Below, in pieces: positions 18,597 through 26,866 of a DNA stretch of 64,000 nt. The stretch spans positions 1-64,000 of the forward strand of contig JAUSMB010000081.1 of the NCBI GenBank assembly GCA_030645365.1. Reading direction: 5' to 3'. Below the pieces are notes generated by a model, which was given only the letters and a program-made list of their open reading frames with translations, had not been told where the DNA came from and did no database searches. Numbering within the stretch: the stretch's first letter is position 1; each line of letters opens with the position of its first letter. The position numbers and the translations under genes are program-made. Source of the stretch: Rugosibacter sp. Its GTDB lineage: Bacteria > Pseudomonadota > Gammaproteobacteria > Burkholderiales > Rhodocyclaceae.

Positions 18597-20137
18597 GTCG
18601 CCCGCGAAACCATAACGAATGATACGAAAATAGCTAAAACATATGCAGCAGCAAGGGAACTGACCCCACCTATAAACCTCACCCGGTCTCTACGCTCACG
18701 AAGCTTGTCTGCCAAGGTATTCAACCGAGAAACCGCCCCTAGAAGAGGCAGACCGGTTAGCTCACGTAGCGTCCGTGCATCCGAAAATGTCGGCCGCACT
18801 TGAGTCGCAACAAAGCAAGCAAAAAATCCTGCGACAAGCGACGCAAGCAAAGCCAAGGGCAGCAAAGCTGTCCGATTCGGCGCAACAGGTTGAGATGACA
18901 CACGCGGTGGATCAATTAACCGAAACTCGGCAACACTGGAAACCGACGCCATGCCCTCGGATATAGAAGCAGATTCACGGCGCTGAACAAGATCGTCATA
19001 ATTCTTTTTAAGAATACCGTAGTCACGGTTAAGCTGAGCATACGCAGCCTCCACTTCGGGCAAGCGTTTAACCTCTCCAACGGCGCGCGCGTAACGCGTC
19101 TCATATTCAGCAACACGGGCGCGAAGTGATGCAATCTGCGACTCGGCCGTAACAAGCGCCGCCTTAAGCTGAGGGGAAACTGAATCACTATTGGTTAAAG
19201 AGGACACATTGTTAGCCGCCTGCTTGCGACGCGATTCAATTTCGCGCTTCTTTTGCTCTTCCAGATCTTTGATGACGCGTCGCGCACCACGAACATCGGG
19301 ATAATCTTCCGTAAACTTCTGCAATAGCACGTCCAAATTTTGCTTCATGGCATCAATACGGCTATCAATCTCAGGCACGGAAATAATTCCCGAATCACCA
19401 CCGACACCACCTCCGCCAATAATCTGCTGGCGTAATGAATTACGGGCATTTTCAGCCTCGCGCAACTCAAGGCGAGCCTGACTGAGCTGATTACTCAACT
19501 CACTCAAGCGCCCACCGCCATCTTTTCCACTATCAAGCTGTGCTTCAATATGATCAAGCTTGAATTTTTTTAGAAGACCTTCCGCCACTTCAAGCTTTTT
19601 CTGATAAACACCAATTTGCTCGTCAATGAACTTGCGCGCTGAATCCGAGTCGTCCCGGTTCCCCCCCAGTCCGGACTCAACAAAAATAGTTGTCAGCGAA
19701 CTAACTACCTTGCGGGCTGTATCAGGAACAGGATCGCGATATTCAATAAGATAAAGATTGTCGCGCCCGACGCTTTTAATCTTCAATGTGCCGATCACGT
19801 GGTCAATCAGCGATTCCTTGTCTTTTACCGACTTCAGACCCAAGTCCAAATCAGCCATGCGAATCAGCTTTTCCACATTTGGGCGACTGATAAGCGTTCG
19901 ACTCAAGATTGCAATTTTTTGCTCTGTATTTCCCTGCACAACCAAGCCGGATAACAAGGGCTTGAGAACAGAATCGGTGTCAACATAGATTCGTGCCGAG
20001 GCCTCGTATTGATCCGGGGTGACAAAAATCGCCACGCCCGCAACCACCCCCACAACCCAAGCAACCGCAACGCCAAGCCAGCGATGCGACCACATACCGC
20101 GTAGTGCAATACGAATCTGCCGGACAACCTCATCCAT
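18593..20137 (-). CDS. XrtA polysaccharide chain-length determinant (Wzz/GumC-like)
   Basis: 514 residues. Membrane segments at about 17-36 and 430-450, with a third near 490-508, bracket a long periplasmic coiled-coil-rich region (about 160-380, many EVAEGLLKK and LSNQLSQARLELREAEN type heptads). A Pro-rich segment (RLIDPPRVSSQPVAPNRTAL) precedes the second membrane helix. It governs chain length of the exopolysaccharide and partners the kinase encoded next, whose start overlaps its stop. It matches the exosortase-associated Wzz family TIGR03007. Confidence 0.88.
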   Translation of the reverse strand: MDEVVRQIRIALRGMWSHRWLGVAVAWVVGVVAGVAIFVTPDQYEASARIYVDTDSVLKPLLSGLVVQGNTEQKIAILSRTLISRPNVEKLIRMADLDLGLKSVKDKESLIDHVIGTLKIKSVGRDNLYLIEYRDPVPDTARKVVSSLTTIFVESGLGGNRDDSDSARKFIDEQIGVYQKKLEVAEGLLKKFKLDHIEAQLDSGKDGGGRLSELSNQLSQARLELREAENARNSLRQQIIGGGGVGGDSGIISVPEIDSRIDAMKQNLDVLLQKFTEDYPDVRGARRVIKDLEEQKKREIESRRKQAANNVSSLTNSDSVSPQLKAALVTAESQIASLRARVAEYETRYARAVGEVKRLPEVEAAYAQLNRDYGILKKNYDDLVQRRESASISEGMASVSSVAEFRLIDPPRVSSQPVAPNRTALLPLALLASLVAGFFACFVATQVRPTFSDARTLRELTGLPLLGAVSRLNTLADKLRERRDRVRFIGGVSSLAAAYVLAIFVSFVMVSRAT

Positions 20138-20158
20138 TAACGAAACCCTTTATACCAA

Positions 20159-20806
20159 TCAAAACCAGCTGCGCGGAATTATCAAAATATCGCCCGGCTT
20201 CATCTCAACGTTCGCCGATACATCGCCCCGTTTGATGAGATCCTTGATGCGCACGCTATATTGTTTGTTGCCTTCCGCTAAGCGCAGAATCGTTGCCCCA
20301 TTGCCATCAGCAAAATCTGTTACACCACCGACGGCAATCATGACGTCGAGCAACGTCATTTTTTGCTTGTAAGACAGCACTTGCGGCTTGGCGGCTTCGC
20401 CAACAACGCGAATCTGCTCACTGTAAGGCCCTACAAACTGGGTAACAATGACCGTAACCACAGGGTCACGAATAAACTTTGCCAACGCCTTCTCAATATC
20501 ACGCGCCAAGGTAGTAGGGTCTTTACCCAACGCAGGCAAATCTTCAATCAGCGGCGCAGCAAGTTTGCCATCTGGGCGAACAGGCACAGACATGGATAAC
20601 TCAGGATTACGCCAAACCACAATATTGACGGTATCACCCGGGCCAATATGATAGTTGTAATCGCTGCTAGCAGCAGTTACGGGTGCAGGCGCAAATTCTT
20701 TATTTGTCGCGCAACCCACCAGCAGCACCGCAGCTACGGCCATCAAGAAATAGCGAGCTGCCCCCCCCATCAAACTGCGAAAACCCATATCAATTCTCAG
20801 CATCAT
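20159..20806 (-). CDS. Polysaccharide export lipoprotein, Wza/KpsD-like (TIGR03027-like)
   Basis: 215 residues. The signal peptide ends in a lipobox LLVGC with Cys32 as the lipidated residue. Poly_export domain sequence YHIGPGDTVNIVVWRNPELS starts near residue 52, followed by SLBB-type sequence QIRVVGEAAKPQVLSYKQKM. It ends VEMKPGDILIIPRSWF, a standard end for this family. It forms the outer-membrane export channel component. The start is preceded by AGGGGGCAA. A run of eight Gs (20761-20768) lies in codons 13-15. It is the first gene of the operon. Confidence 0.9.
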   Translation of the reverse strand: MMLRIDMGFRSLMGGAARYFLMAVAAVLLVGCATNKEFAPAPVTAASSDYNYHIGPGDTVNIVVWRNPELSMSVPVRPDGKLAAPLIEDLPALGKDPTTLARDIEKALAKFIRDPVVTVIVTQFVGPYSEQIRVVGEAAKPQVLSYKQKMTLLDVMIAVGGVTDFADGNGATILRLAEGNKQYSVRIKDLIKRGDVSANVEMKPGDILIIPRSWF

Positions 20807-20887
20807 TTGCCCCCTAAAAAATCAAGCTTACCAACCTAGTTAAACCCTGCACGAAAACATGTACTTTAAAGATTACCCGATCGACAT

Positions 20888-20893
20888 ATTATA
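20888..20893 (-). promoter_or_regulatory. Candidate -10 box of the exopolysaccharide operon
   Basis: A perfect TATAAT on the minus strand, 82 bases upstream of the export lipoprotein start, in the only sizeable gene-free stretch before the operon. No good -35 hexamer is seen at 16-18 bases, so an activator or another sigma factor may be involved. The rest of 20807-21084 shows only a CATGAAC/CTCATG near-inverted repeat at about 20935 and repeat copy 4. Confidence 0.3.
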
Positions 20894-21043
20894 AGTGTGA
20901 AACACCCTGAGTTTGAGAGCTTAACATGAACCTGCTCATGAACAAGCCGATTAAAAGGCATAAATCACCTCTCCTCCGCTAACCTCAAACAAAATTATAG
21001 TTACGTCCGGCCACAGCACTACCGCTTGCAAATCCATTCAGCG

Positions 21044-21069
21044 TGCCGTATCACCAGCGCCGACTTTTC
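21044..21069 (-). repeat. Dispersed 26-bp repeat, copy 4 (intergenic)
   Basis: On the minus strand GAAAAGTCGGCGCTGG, then TGAT, then ACGGCA. It lies 15 bases beyond the stop of the membrane protein gene at 21085, in non-coding DNA. Confidence 0.85.
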
Positions 21070-21084
21070 AAGTCACCTCGTTGA

Positions 21085-22152
21085 CTAGGCAGACTTGCGC
21101 AATGGCCAGAAATTGAAAAAGCTGGCAAAGGCGACCATAAGTGGAAAAGTGATTGCCAACATGCTCGTTGCCAGCCAAAGTTCGAGCGCATAGCCTGGGG
21201 CTCCGCCTGGCAGGCCAAAACGACTCACCGCCACAGCACGATACAGCGCGTGCAAACCTAGCGCCAAGAATGCCGCAGCAGATATCAACACCAAGCCGCG
21301 CCAAGGCTGCGGCAAACGCACAAACGGCGCACCTTCAAACATGACGAGCACAATGAAAATACCAAAAATCATCGATACCCCAACGCGAACCAGAAAGGCG
21401 ACCACATCCATGCCATGGGGTACATCAAACACACACCATAAACCAGCCGCTATCAAAGCGATCAACACGCTGGCAGCCAAACCGAAGAAAGGTTGCTTGC
21501 CCATTGCAGGAAATTTTTGCGCCAGCAGCGACAGCGGCCAAAAGTCGAGCAACACCAGTGACAAAATACCGACCACCATGCTCAAGCCGGCAGTCAGCGG
21601 CAACCACGCAATGAATTTGCCATGCGGATCAAGCGCAGCTTGATAAAAAGGCGCTTGCTGCAAGAAACTGAAATCAAACAGCAATTGATACAAAACCCAC
21701 GCCAGACCATACGCTGCTACCAGGAGTGCAAAACCTATGGCGAGCGGCTTATCGCCTAGCAGCGCGGTAAAAGGCCAGCGCTGAAAGGGAATAATCAGCA
21801 TCAAAGTTACTGGCACAGCCAAGATCAAAAACATGTTCACAAACGGCGTGGGCGGACTGATACTGCCACCCACAGTGGTATATGCAATGTAAGCCACCAG
21901 CGCACCCACTGTCGCCATCAACAAAGAAAAAGCGACGCCACGGATGGGCGTTGGCATGGCGGCAATCGTTGCGGGATGCTGACTGCCCCACGCCAAACCG
22001 ATCACCATCTGCATAGGCACCATAGCGACCAAAATCAAACTGATCCAGGTAAGCATGGTATCTGGCGAAATTAACACCGATATCCACAGCGAAGCACTGA
22101 CAACAAGAACGCTGGCAACAATCCCCAATATGGGTTGGCTATCCAATTTCAT
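21085..22152 (-). CDS. Ten-helix membrane protein of unknown function
   Basis: 355 residues from the ATG at 22152, which follows AAAGGGGATACAAA, a strong ribosome binding site. The 23 codons upstream in the same frame have no such site. About ten hydrophobic segments cover almost the whole length, with short loops. The fourth loop has IPFQRWPF and the sixth has LDFWPLSLLAQKFPAMGKQP. I recognise no family. It follows the CitE-like gene by 98 bases on the same strand, so it may be a transporter or membrane partner for the acyl-CoA pathway. No transport motif is visible. Confidence 0.65.
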   Translation of the reverse strand: MKLDSQPILGIVASVLVVSASLWISVLISPDTMLTWISLILVAMVPMQMVIGLAWGSQHPATIAAMPTPIRGVAFSLLMATVGALVAYIAYTTVGGSISPPTPFVNMFLILAVPVTLMLIIPFQRWPFTALLGDKPLAIGFALLVAAYGLAWVLYQLLFDFSFLQQAPFYQAALDPHGKFIAWLPLTAGLSMVVGILSLVLLDFWPLSLLAQKFPAMGKQPFFGLAASVLIALIAAGLWCVFDVPHGMDVVAFLVRVGVSMIFGIFIVLVMFEGAPFVRLPQPWRGLVLISAAAFLALGLHALYRAVAVSRFGLPGGAPGYALELWLATSMLAITFPLMVAFASFFNFWPLRKSA

Positions 22153-22250
22153 TTTGTATCCCCTTTTAATCTTGGTTTTATGATTTTTCTTAAACACTGA
22201 CCTACTACATTGCAACTGCACAGCAAAAAAATGGTTCAGCCGTTACTCAT

Positions 22251-23087
22251 TCAAACACCAGCGATGCCCTGTGATCGTGAAATTATCCGCTGCGCCTTAA
22301 GCAGTATGGGCCGATCAATCATCACACCGTCCACCGCGACCACATTGGTACCCGCCGCATCGCTTGCGGCAACGACCTTACGCGCCCAGATAATTTCTTC
22401 TGGTGTTGGCTGCCAGGCCATATTAACTGTACCAACCTGTCGCGGATGAATGCACAATTTACCTCCCATGCCAAGCGACTTGGCATGGTAAGCATCCGCT
22501 GCCACGAGCGCTTCATCGTCCGTTGCCAGCGTCACGCCGTCAATGGGTGCCAATAAACCGCAACACCGTGAAACCACCACGAGTTGCGAGCGCGCATAAA
22601 GCAACGCCGTATCGCTACCGTCACAATTCAGATCCAGCTGAAAATCTATCGAGCCAAAGGCCAGCCGCTCAACGCCGCTGGCCCGCGCAACCTCCTGCGC
22701 ATGGAACAACCCTGTCGCCGTTTCAATAATCGGGATGATGCTGCCTGCCGTATGCGCACGCACTCGCGCTATCTCTTCGGCATGCTCGGCTTTTGGCAAA
22801 AAAACACCACAAATCCCGGCATGCCGCAACACCTTCAAGTCCTCTGCAAACCAGGAGGTGGCTACCGCATTGATGCGTACATAAACCAGCACATGCGGCC
22901 GAGTAAACTCAGCCTGCATCAGCGCTGTGCGAGCCGCAGCTTTCTCTTCGGCTGCCACAGCATCTTCTAGGTCAATAATGATCGCATCTGCACCGGAATC
23001 CAGTGCTTTGTTAAAGCGCTCCGGCCGGTTGCCGGGGACAAACAAAAACGAGCGCTGAATGGCACCCTCCTGCACAGGATTCATCAT
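22251..23087 (-). CDS. ccl: CitE-like lyase, probable citramalyl-CoA lyase
   Basis: 278 residues of the HpcH/HpaI-CitE family, TIM barrel. RSFLFVPGNRPERFNKALDS opens the protein; IIIDLEDAVAAEEK supplies the acidic metal-site residues; PIIETATGL, FGSIDFQLDL and GKLCIHPRQV are the other conserved blocks. The set of neighbours matches the itaconate degradation clusters known from Pseudomonas aeruginosa. There the last step splits citramalyl-CoA into acetyl-CoA and pyruvate. Citryl-CoA or malyl-CoA lyase activity is the alternative. It is the fifth gene of that block. Confidence 0.72.
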   Translation of the reverse strand: MMNPVQEGAIQRSFLFVPGNRPERFNKALDSGADAIIIDLEDAVAAEEKAAARTALMQAEFTRPHVLVYVRINAVATSWFAEDLKVLRHAGICGVFLPKAEHAEEIARVRAHTAGSIIPIIETATGLFHAQEVARASGVERLAFGSIDFQLDLNCDGSDTALLYARSQLVVVSRCCGLLAPIDGVTLATDDEALVAADAYHAKSLGMGGKLCIHPRQVGTVNMAWQPTPEEIIWARKVVAASDAAGTNVVAVDGVMIDRPILLKAQRIISRSQGIAGV

Positions 23088-23108
23088 GATGGTTTGATCA
23101 TTGCATGA

Positions 23109-24497
23109 TTAAAGCAAACGACCGATGGTTTTCTGCTCAGTCAGCGTCCATGCCAACTGAATCAAACACGTGACTTCAAGCGCACTGGCGCCGCCGGAAA
23201 ATGCCGCCAGACGCCGCGCCTTGTCTTCCAGTTCGGCGCGCGACAGGGTGTTGCCGGGGTCGCCCTTGGGCTCATCGACGCGTCCGTGGAAGGTGCGGCC
23301 ATCGGTTGTTGTTACCGTCACCTTGCCGATCCAGCGTAGCGGATAGGCCGTGTCGACTTCCTCGTCAAGTGCCATGCTCACGCGGCGGCAAAAATCCGCT
23401 GTCGCCTCATCTTTGAAATGCCGGTCAAATTCGGTCAGGCCGGCAAAGCCAAACCGCGCCACCAATGCCAGCACGGTACCCATCGAAAACTTGGCCTGAT
23501 GCACGGTGCGCGGATCAACCACCGGGCCGAGCACATCGATGGCGGCATTATGCACATGGCAAACCACCTTGGCGATATCGTCAGCATGCAAACCCTGCGT
23601 CTGCATCACCTGTAACAAGGCATCTGCCGCCGGGTGTGTGTGGCGACAGGAAGCATGGAATTTGAATGAAGTTTCCGCCAATGCCCAGCGACTGCCGAGC
23701 CGATCGGTCAATTGCGCCAACTGCGGATCAGGCGACATGCCGGCGGCCATGCCCTGCGCACCTTCGAGAATCCTGCGCGCGCCGGTGAAACCTTCTTTCG
23801 CCAGCCAGGCGGCTGTCAAGCCGTTACCCGCCGCGCGTGCGGTATGCAGCTGTTTTGAATCCGCCGCATCGCGCAAAAATTCCCACAGGCCGGCGGCCTG
23901 CGTGCCCGCTGACCCAAAAGCATGCAGCATCTGCTCGGCGTTCAGCCCCAGCAAGGAACCTGCTGCTGCGGCGGCAGCCAGCGTGCCTGCCGTGCCCGTA
24001 GTGTGGAAGATACGATAGTGCGAGCGGCCGAGAAATTCGCCCACGCGGATGCCGACTTCATAACCGGCGACCACCGCCAGCAAAAAATCCTTGCCCGATT
24101 TGCCTAGCGACTGGGCTAGCGCCAAGGCGGGCGGAAACACCACCGTGGCCGGATGGAAAACCGAACCATTGTGCACGTCATCTTGCTCAACGTAGTGCGA
24201 TGCGGCGGCATTCACCATTGCGGCAAAGTAGGCGCTGGTGGCACGGCGCGAGATCAGAACTTCAGCGCCGGAATCATTCGCCAATACGGGGCCCATGGCG
24301 AGTGCAAAGCGTTCGATGACTTCAACTGGACGCCCGCCCTTGCCTGCCAGGGCAGACGCCAGCCAGTCGAGAAACAAATCTTCGGCGCGGCGCAAAACGG
24401 GCGCGGGAATATCCTCAAACTTCAGCTCGGCGGCAAAGCGGGCAAGCGTTGCACTGGATTCATTTGCACTGGCTTTGTCTTTACCTGCTGCGTTCAT
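23109..24497 (-). CDS. MmgE/PrpD family protein
   Basis: 462 residues of the family containing 2-methylcitrate dehydratase and cis-aconitate decarboxylase. Recognisable stretches are FAAELKFEDIPAPVLRRAED, VNAAASHYVEQDDVHNGSVF and HPATVVFPPALALAQSLGKSG near residues 90-130, FHTTGTAGTLAAAAAAGSLL, and FKFHASCRHTHPAADALLQV near residue 280. A homologous gene accompanies the itaconate genes in P. aeruginosa, where its role is not settled. As the family includes the enzyme that makes itaconate from cis-aconitate, a related decarboxylation, hydration or isomerisation is possible. It starts directly after the CoA-transferase stop. Confidence 0.8.
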   Translation of the reverse strand: MNAAGKDKASANESSATLARFAAELKFEDIPAPVLRRAEDLFLDWLASALAGKGGRPVEVIERFALAMGPVLANDSGAEVLISRRATSAYFAAMVNAAASHYVEQDDVHNGSVFHPATVVFPPALALAQSLGKSGKDFLLAVVAGYEVGIRVGEFLGRSHYRIFHTTGTAGTLAAAAAAGSLLGLNAEQMLHAFGSAGTQAAGLWEFLRDAADSKQLHTARAAGNGLTAAWLAKEGFTGARRILEGAQGMAAGMSPDPQLAQLTDRLGSRWALAETSFKFHASCRHTHPAADALLQVMQTQGLHADDIAKVVCHVHNAAIDVLGPVVDPRTVHQAKFSMGTVLALVARFGFAGLTEFDRHFKDEATADFCRRVSMALDEEVDTAYPLRWIGKVTVTTTDGRTFHGRVDEPKGDPGNTLSRAELEDKARRLAAFSGGASALEVTCLIQLAWTLTEQKTIGRLL

Positions 24498-25706
24498 TCA
24501 AATGGCCCCTTCAGTTTGCAGTTGCCGAATGTCTGCGTCACTCAAGCCGAACTCGGCCAAAATCGCCTGCGTATGTTCGCCCAACGCAGGCACGGCATCC
24601 ATACGCGGATCATCCGTTGCCGATGCGCCTGGCGGCAGCAACGCCGGCAACGGCCCAGCGGGTGAATCTATCGTCCGCCAGCGGTCGCGCGCCGCGAGTT
24701 GCGGATGCCGCCACAGCGCGGCCATGTCATTCACGCGGGCGTTGGCAATGTCGGCGCCATCCAGCCGCGCAACCAGCGTTGCCGCATCGAGTTGTGCAAA
24801 CACTTCATCAATCATCGCCGCCAGCACTTGCCGGTTGGTTTGGCGTTGCGCGTTACCGGCGAAGCGCTCGTCGGTGGCCAGTTCCGGCCTCAACAACACC
24901 TGCTGGCAGAACACCACCCACTCGCGCTCGTTTTGCAGGCCGAGCATGACGGTTCCCGCCGTATCGCCAGCGCCGACTTTAAAGGGGCCATACGGATAAA
25001 TCGTCGCGTGCGACGCCCCTGTGCGTCCCGGTGGAGGCTGGTCGTCAATACTGTAATACAGCGGATAACTCATCCACTCGGCCATGGCTTCCAGCATGGA
25101 AATCTCGATGCGCCGACCGCGGCCGGTTTTACCGCGCTCGATCAAGGCTGCGAGGATGCTGGAATAGGCATACATGCCGGCTGCAATGTCGGCAGCGGAA
25201 TTACCCGCTTTGCATGGCGTCTCCGGCGTGCCGGTAATCGAGAGAAACCCGGCTTCGCTCTGGATCAACAGGTCGTAGGCTTTCTTTTCCGTATAGGGGC
25301 CATCGTCGCCGTAGCCGGAAATATCGCAGACGATCAAGCGTGGATAGATTTTTTCCAGCGCCTCATACGACAAGCCCAAGCGTGCGGCCGCACCCGGCGC
25401 GAGGTTTTGTACCAGCACGTCGGCTTCAGCCAGCAAGCGTTGCAACACATCGTTTGCCCGCGGGTGCTTGACATCCAGCGTCAGGCTTTCCTTGGAGCGG
25501 TTGGTCCACACGAAATGCGAGGCCATACCGCGCGTGCGCTTGTCATACCCGCGCGCAAAATCGCCGCTGCCCGGGCGTTCGATCTTGATAACCCGCGCAC
25601 CCAAGTCAGCCAGTTGGCGCGTGGCAAATGGCGCGGCAATCGCGTGTTCCAGGGTGACCACCGTGATGCCTTCCAACGGTCGGCTTTGCATTTCCTTCGG
25701 GCACAT
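24498..25706 (-). CDS. ict: Class III CoA-transferase, probable itaconate CoA-transferase
   Basis: 402 residues of the CaiB/BaiF family. The ATG at 25706 is chosen because it overlaps the stop of the dehydrogenase gene (TGATG) and gives the family's usual length and opening, PLEGITVVTLEHAIAAPFAT. LADLGARVIKIERPGSGDFA and SLTLDVKHPRANDVL follow. The catalytic Asp is probably in ICDISGYGDDGPYTEKKAYD near residue 168. It would activate itaconate or a related dicarboxylate with succinyl-CoA. A 26-bp repeat copy sits inside the conserved GPF...TVMLG segment and appears to lengthen it by a few residues (KVGAGDTAG). Confidence 0.72.
   Translation of the reverse strand: MCPKEMQSRPLEGITVVTLEHAIAAPFATRQLADLGARVIKIERPGSGDFARGYDKRTRGMASHFVWTNRSKESLTLDVKHPRANDVLQRLLAEADVLVQNLAPGAAARLGLSYEALEKIYPRLIVCDISGYGDDGPYTEKKAYDLLIQSEAGFLSITGTPETPCKAGNSAADIAAGMYAYSSILAALIERGKTGRGRRIEISMLEAMAEWMSYPLYYSIDDQPPPGRTGASHATIYPYGPFKVGAGDTAGTVMLGLQNEREWVVFCQQVLLRPELATDERFAGNAQRQTNRQVLAAMIDEVFAQLDAATLVARLDGADIANARVNDMAALWRHPQLAARDRWRTIDSPAGPLPALLPPGASATDDPRMDAVPALGEHTQAILAEFGLSDADIRQLQTEGAI
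24957..24982 (-). repeat. Dispersed 26-bp repeat, copy 5
   Basis: Minus strand: TTAAAGTCGGCGCTGG, then CGAT, then ACGGCG. It is within the CoA-transferase gene in the frame giving KVGAGDTA. Confidence 0.85.
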
Positions 25707-26866
25707 CAGAACGACCTCGGCAGACCGAGTACGTGTTCGGCGACATACGAAAAAATCAGGTTGGTCGAAATCGGCGCCACTTGGTACAAACGCGTTTCGC
25801 GGAACTTGCGCTCGACGTCGTACTCCGCCGCGAAACCAAAACCGCCGTGCGTTTGCAGGCAGACGTTGGCTGCTTCCCATGAGGCCTTGGCGGCCAGATA
25901 CTTGGCCATGTTGGCCTCTGCGCCGCAAGGCTGGTGCGCATCGAACAGCGTGCAGGCTTGCCAGCGCATCAAATTCGCCGCTTCAGTTTCGATATAACTC
26001 TCGGCAATAGGGAATTGCACGGCCTGGTTTTTGCCAATCGGGCGGTCGAACACGATGCGATCTTTAGCATATTTTGTCGCGCGATCCACAAACCAGTAAG
26101 CATCGCCAATGCATTCAGCCGCGATCAGCGTGCGTTCGGCGTTCAGCCCGTCCAGAATGTATTTGAAACCCTTGCCTTCTTCTCCAATCAGGTTTTCCGC
26201 CGGGATTTCCAGGTTGTCGAAAAACACTTCGTTGGTCTCGTGGTTCACCATGTTGCGTATCGGCCGCACCGTCATGCCATGGCCTATCGCCTCTTTCAGG
26301 TCGACGATGAAAATCGACATGCCTTCGGATTTTTTCTTGACCTCAGCCACCGGCGTTGTGCGCGCGAGCAAAATCATCAGGTCGGAATGCTGGATGCGCG
26401 AGATCCACACTTTCTGGCCATTCACCACATAACGGTCACCCTGCCTGACTGCCGTGGTTTTCAGCTTGGTGGTGTCCGTGCCTGTCGTCGGTTCTGTCAC
26501 CGCCATGGATTGCAAGCGCAGCTTGCCGCTGGCGATGCCCGGTAGATACTGGGCTTTTTGCGCGTCCGACCCATGGCGCAGCAAGGTGCCCATGTTGTAC
26601 ATCTGGCCATGGCAGGCACCCGCGTTGCCACCGCAGCGATTGACTTCTTCCATGACGACCGATGCTTCAGCCAGACCCAGCCCGGAACCACCGTATTCCT
26701 GCGGGATCATCACCGCCAGCCAGCCAGCTTCGGTCAGTGCGTTAACAAATTCTTCCGGGTAGCCGCGTTCCTCATCGATACGACGAAAATACTCATCGGG
26801 ATAATGCGCGCATAAATCACGCAATGCTTCGCGCAGTTCAGGATATTTTTCAGTGGTGATATTCAT
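25706..26866 (-). CDS. Acyl-CoA dehydrogenase
   Basis: 386 residues. N-terminal helical domain, then AVTEPTTGTDTTKLKTTAVR and YVVNGQKVWISRIQHSDLMI of the middle beta domain (about 115-165). C-terminal domain has AERTLIAAECIGDAYWFVDR, FDRPIGKNQAVQFPIAESYI and LQTHGGFGFAAEYDVERKFR. The catalytic base position cannot be fixed by eye. It is an FAD enzyme passing electrons to ETF. In itaconate-type clusters a homologue is conserved between the hydratase and CoA-transferase genes. It might act on methylsuccinyl-CoA or a similar branched dicarboxylyl-CoA. The gene overlaps both neighbours (ATGA and TGATG). Confidence 0.85.
   Translation of the reverse strand: MNITTEKYPELREALRDLCAHYPDEYFRRIDEERGYPEEFVNALTEAGWLAVMIPQEYGGSGLGLAEASVVMEEVNRCGGNAGACHGQMYNMGTLLRHGSDAQKAQYLPGIASGKLRLQSMAVTEPTTGTDTTKLKTTAVRQGDRYVVNGQKVWISRIQHSDLMILLARTTPVAEVKKKSEGMSIFIVDLKEAIGHGMTVRPIRNMVNHETNEVFFDNLEIPAENLIGEEGKGFKYILDGLNAERTLIAAECIGDAYWFVDRATKYAKDRIVFDRPIGKNQAVQFPIAESYIETEAANLMRWQACTLFDAHQPCGAEANMAKYLAAKASWEAANVCLQTHGGFGFAAEYDVERKFRETRLYQVAPISTNLIFSYVAEHVLGLPRSF

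Noticed and set aside
24699-25997. 432-codon open frame on the plus strand
   Set aside because: It is antisense to the CoA-transferase and acyl-CoA dehydrogenase genes, which have clear family motifs. Its translation has no recognisable domain and reflects GC-rich codon bias on the other strand.
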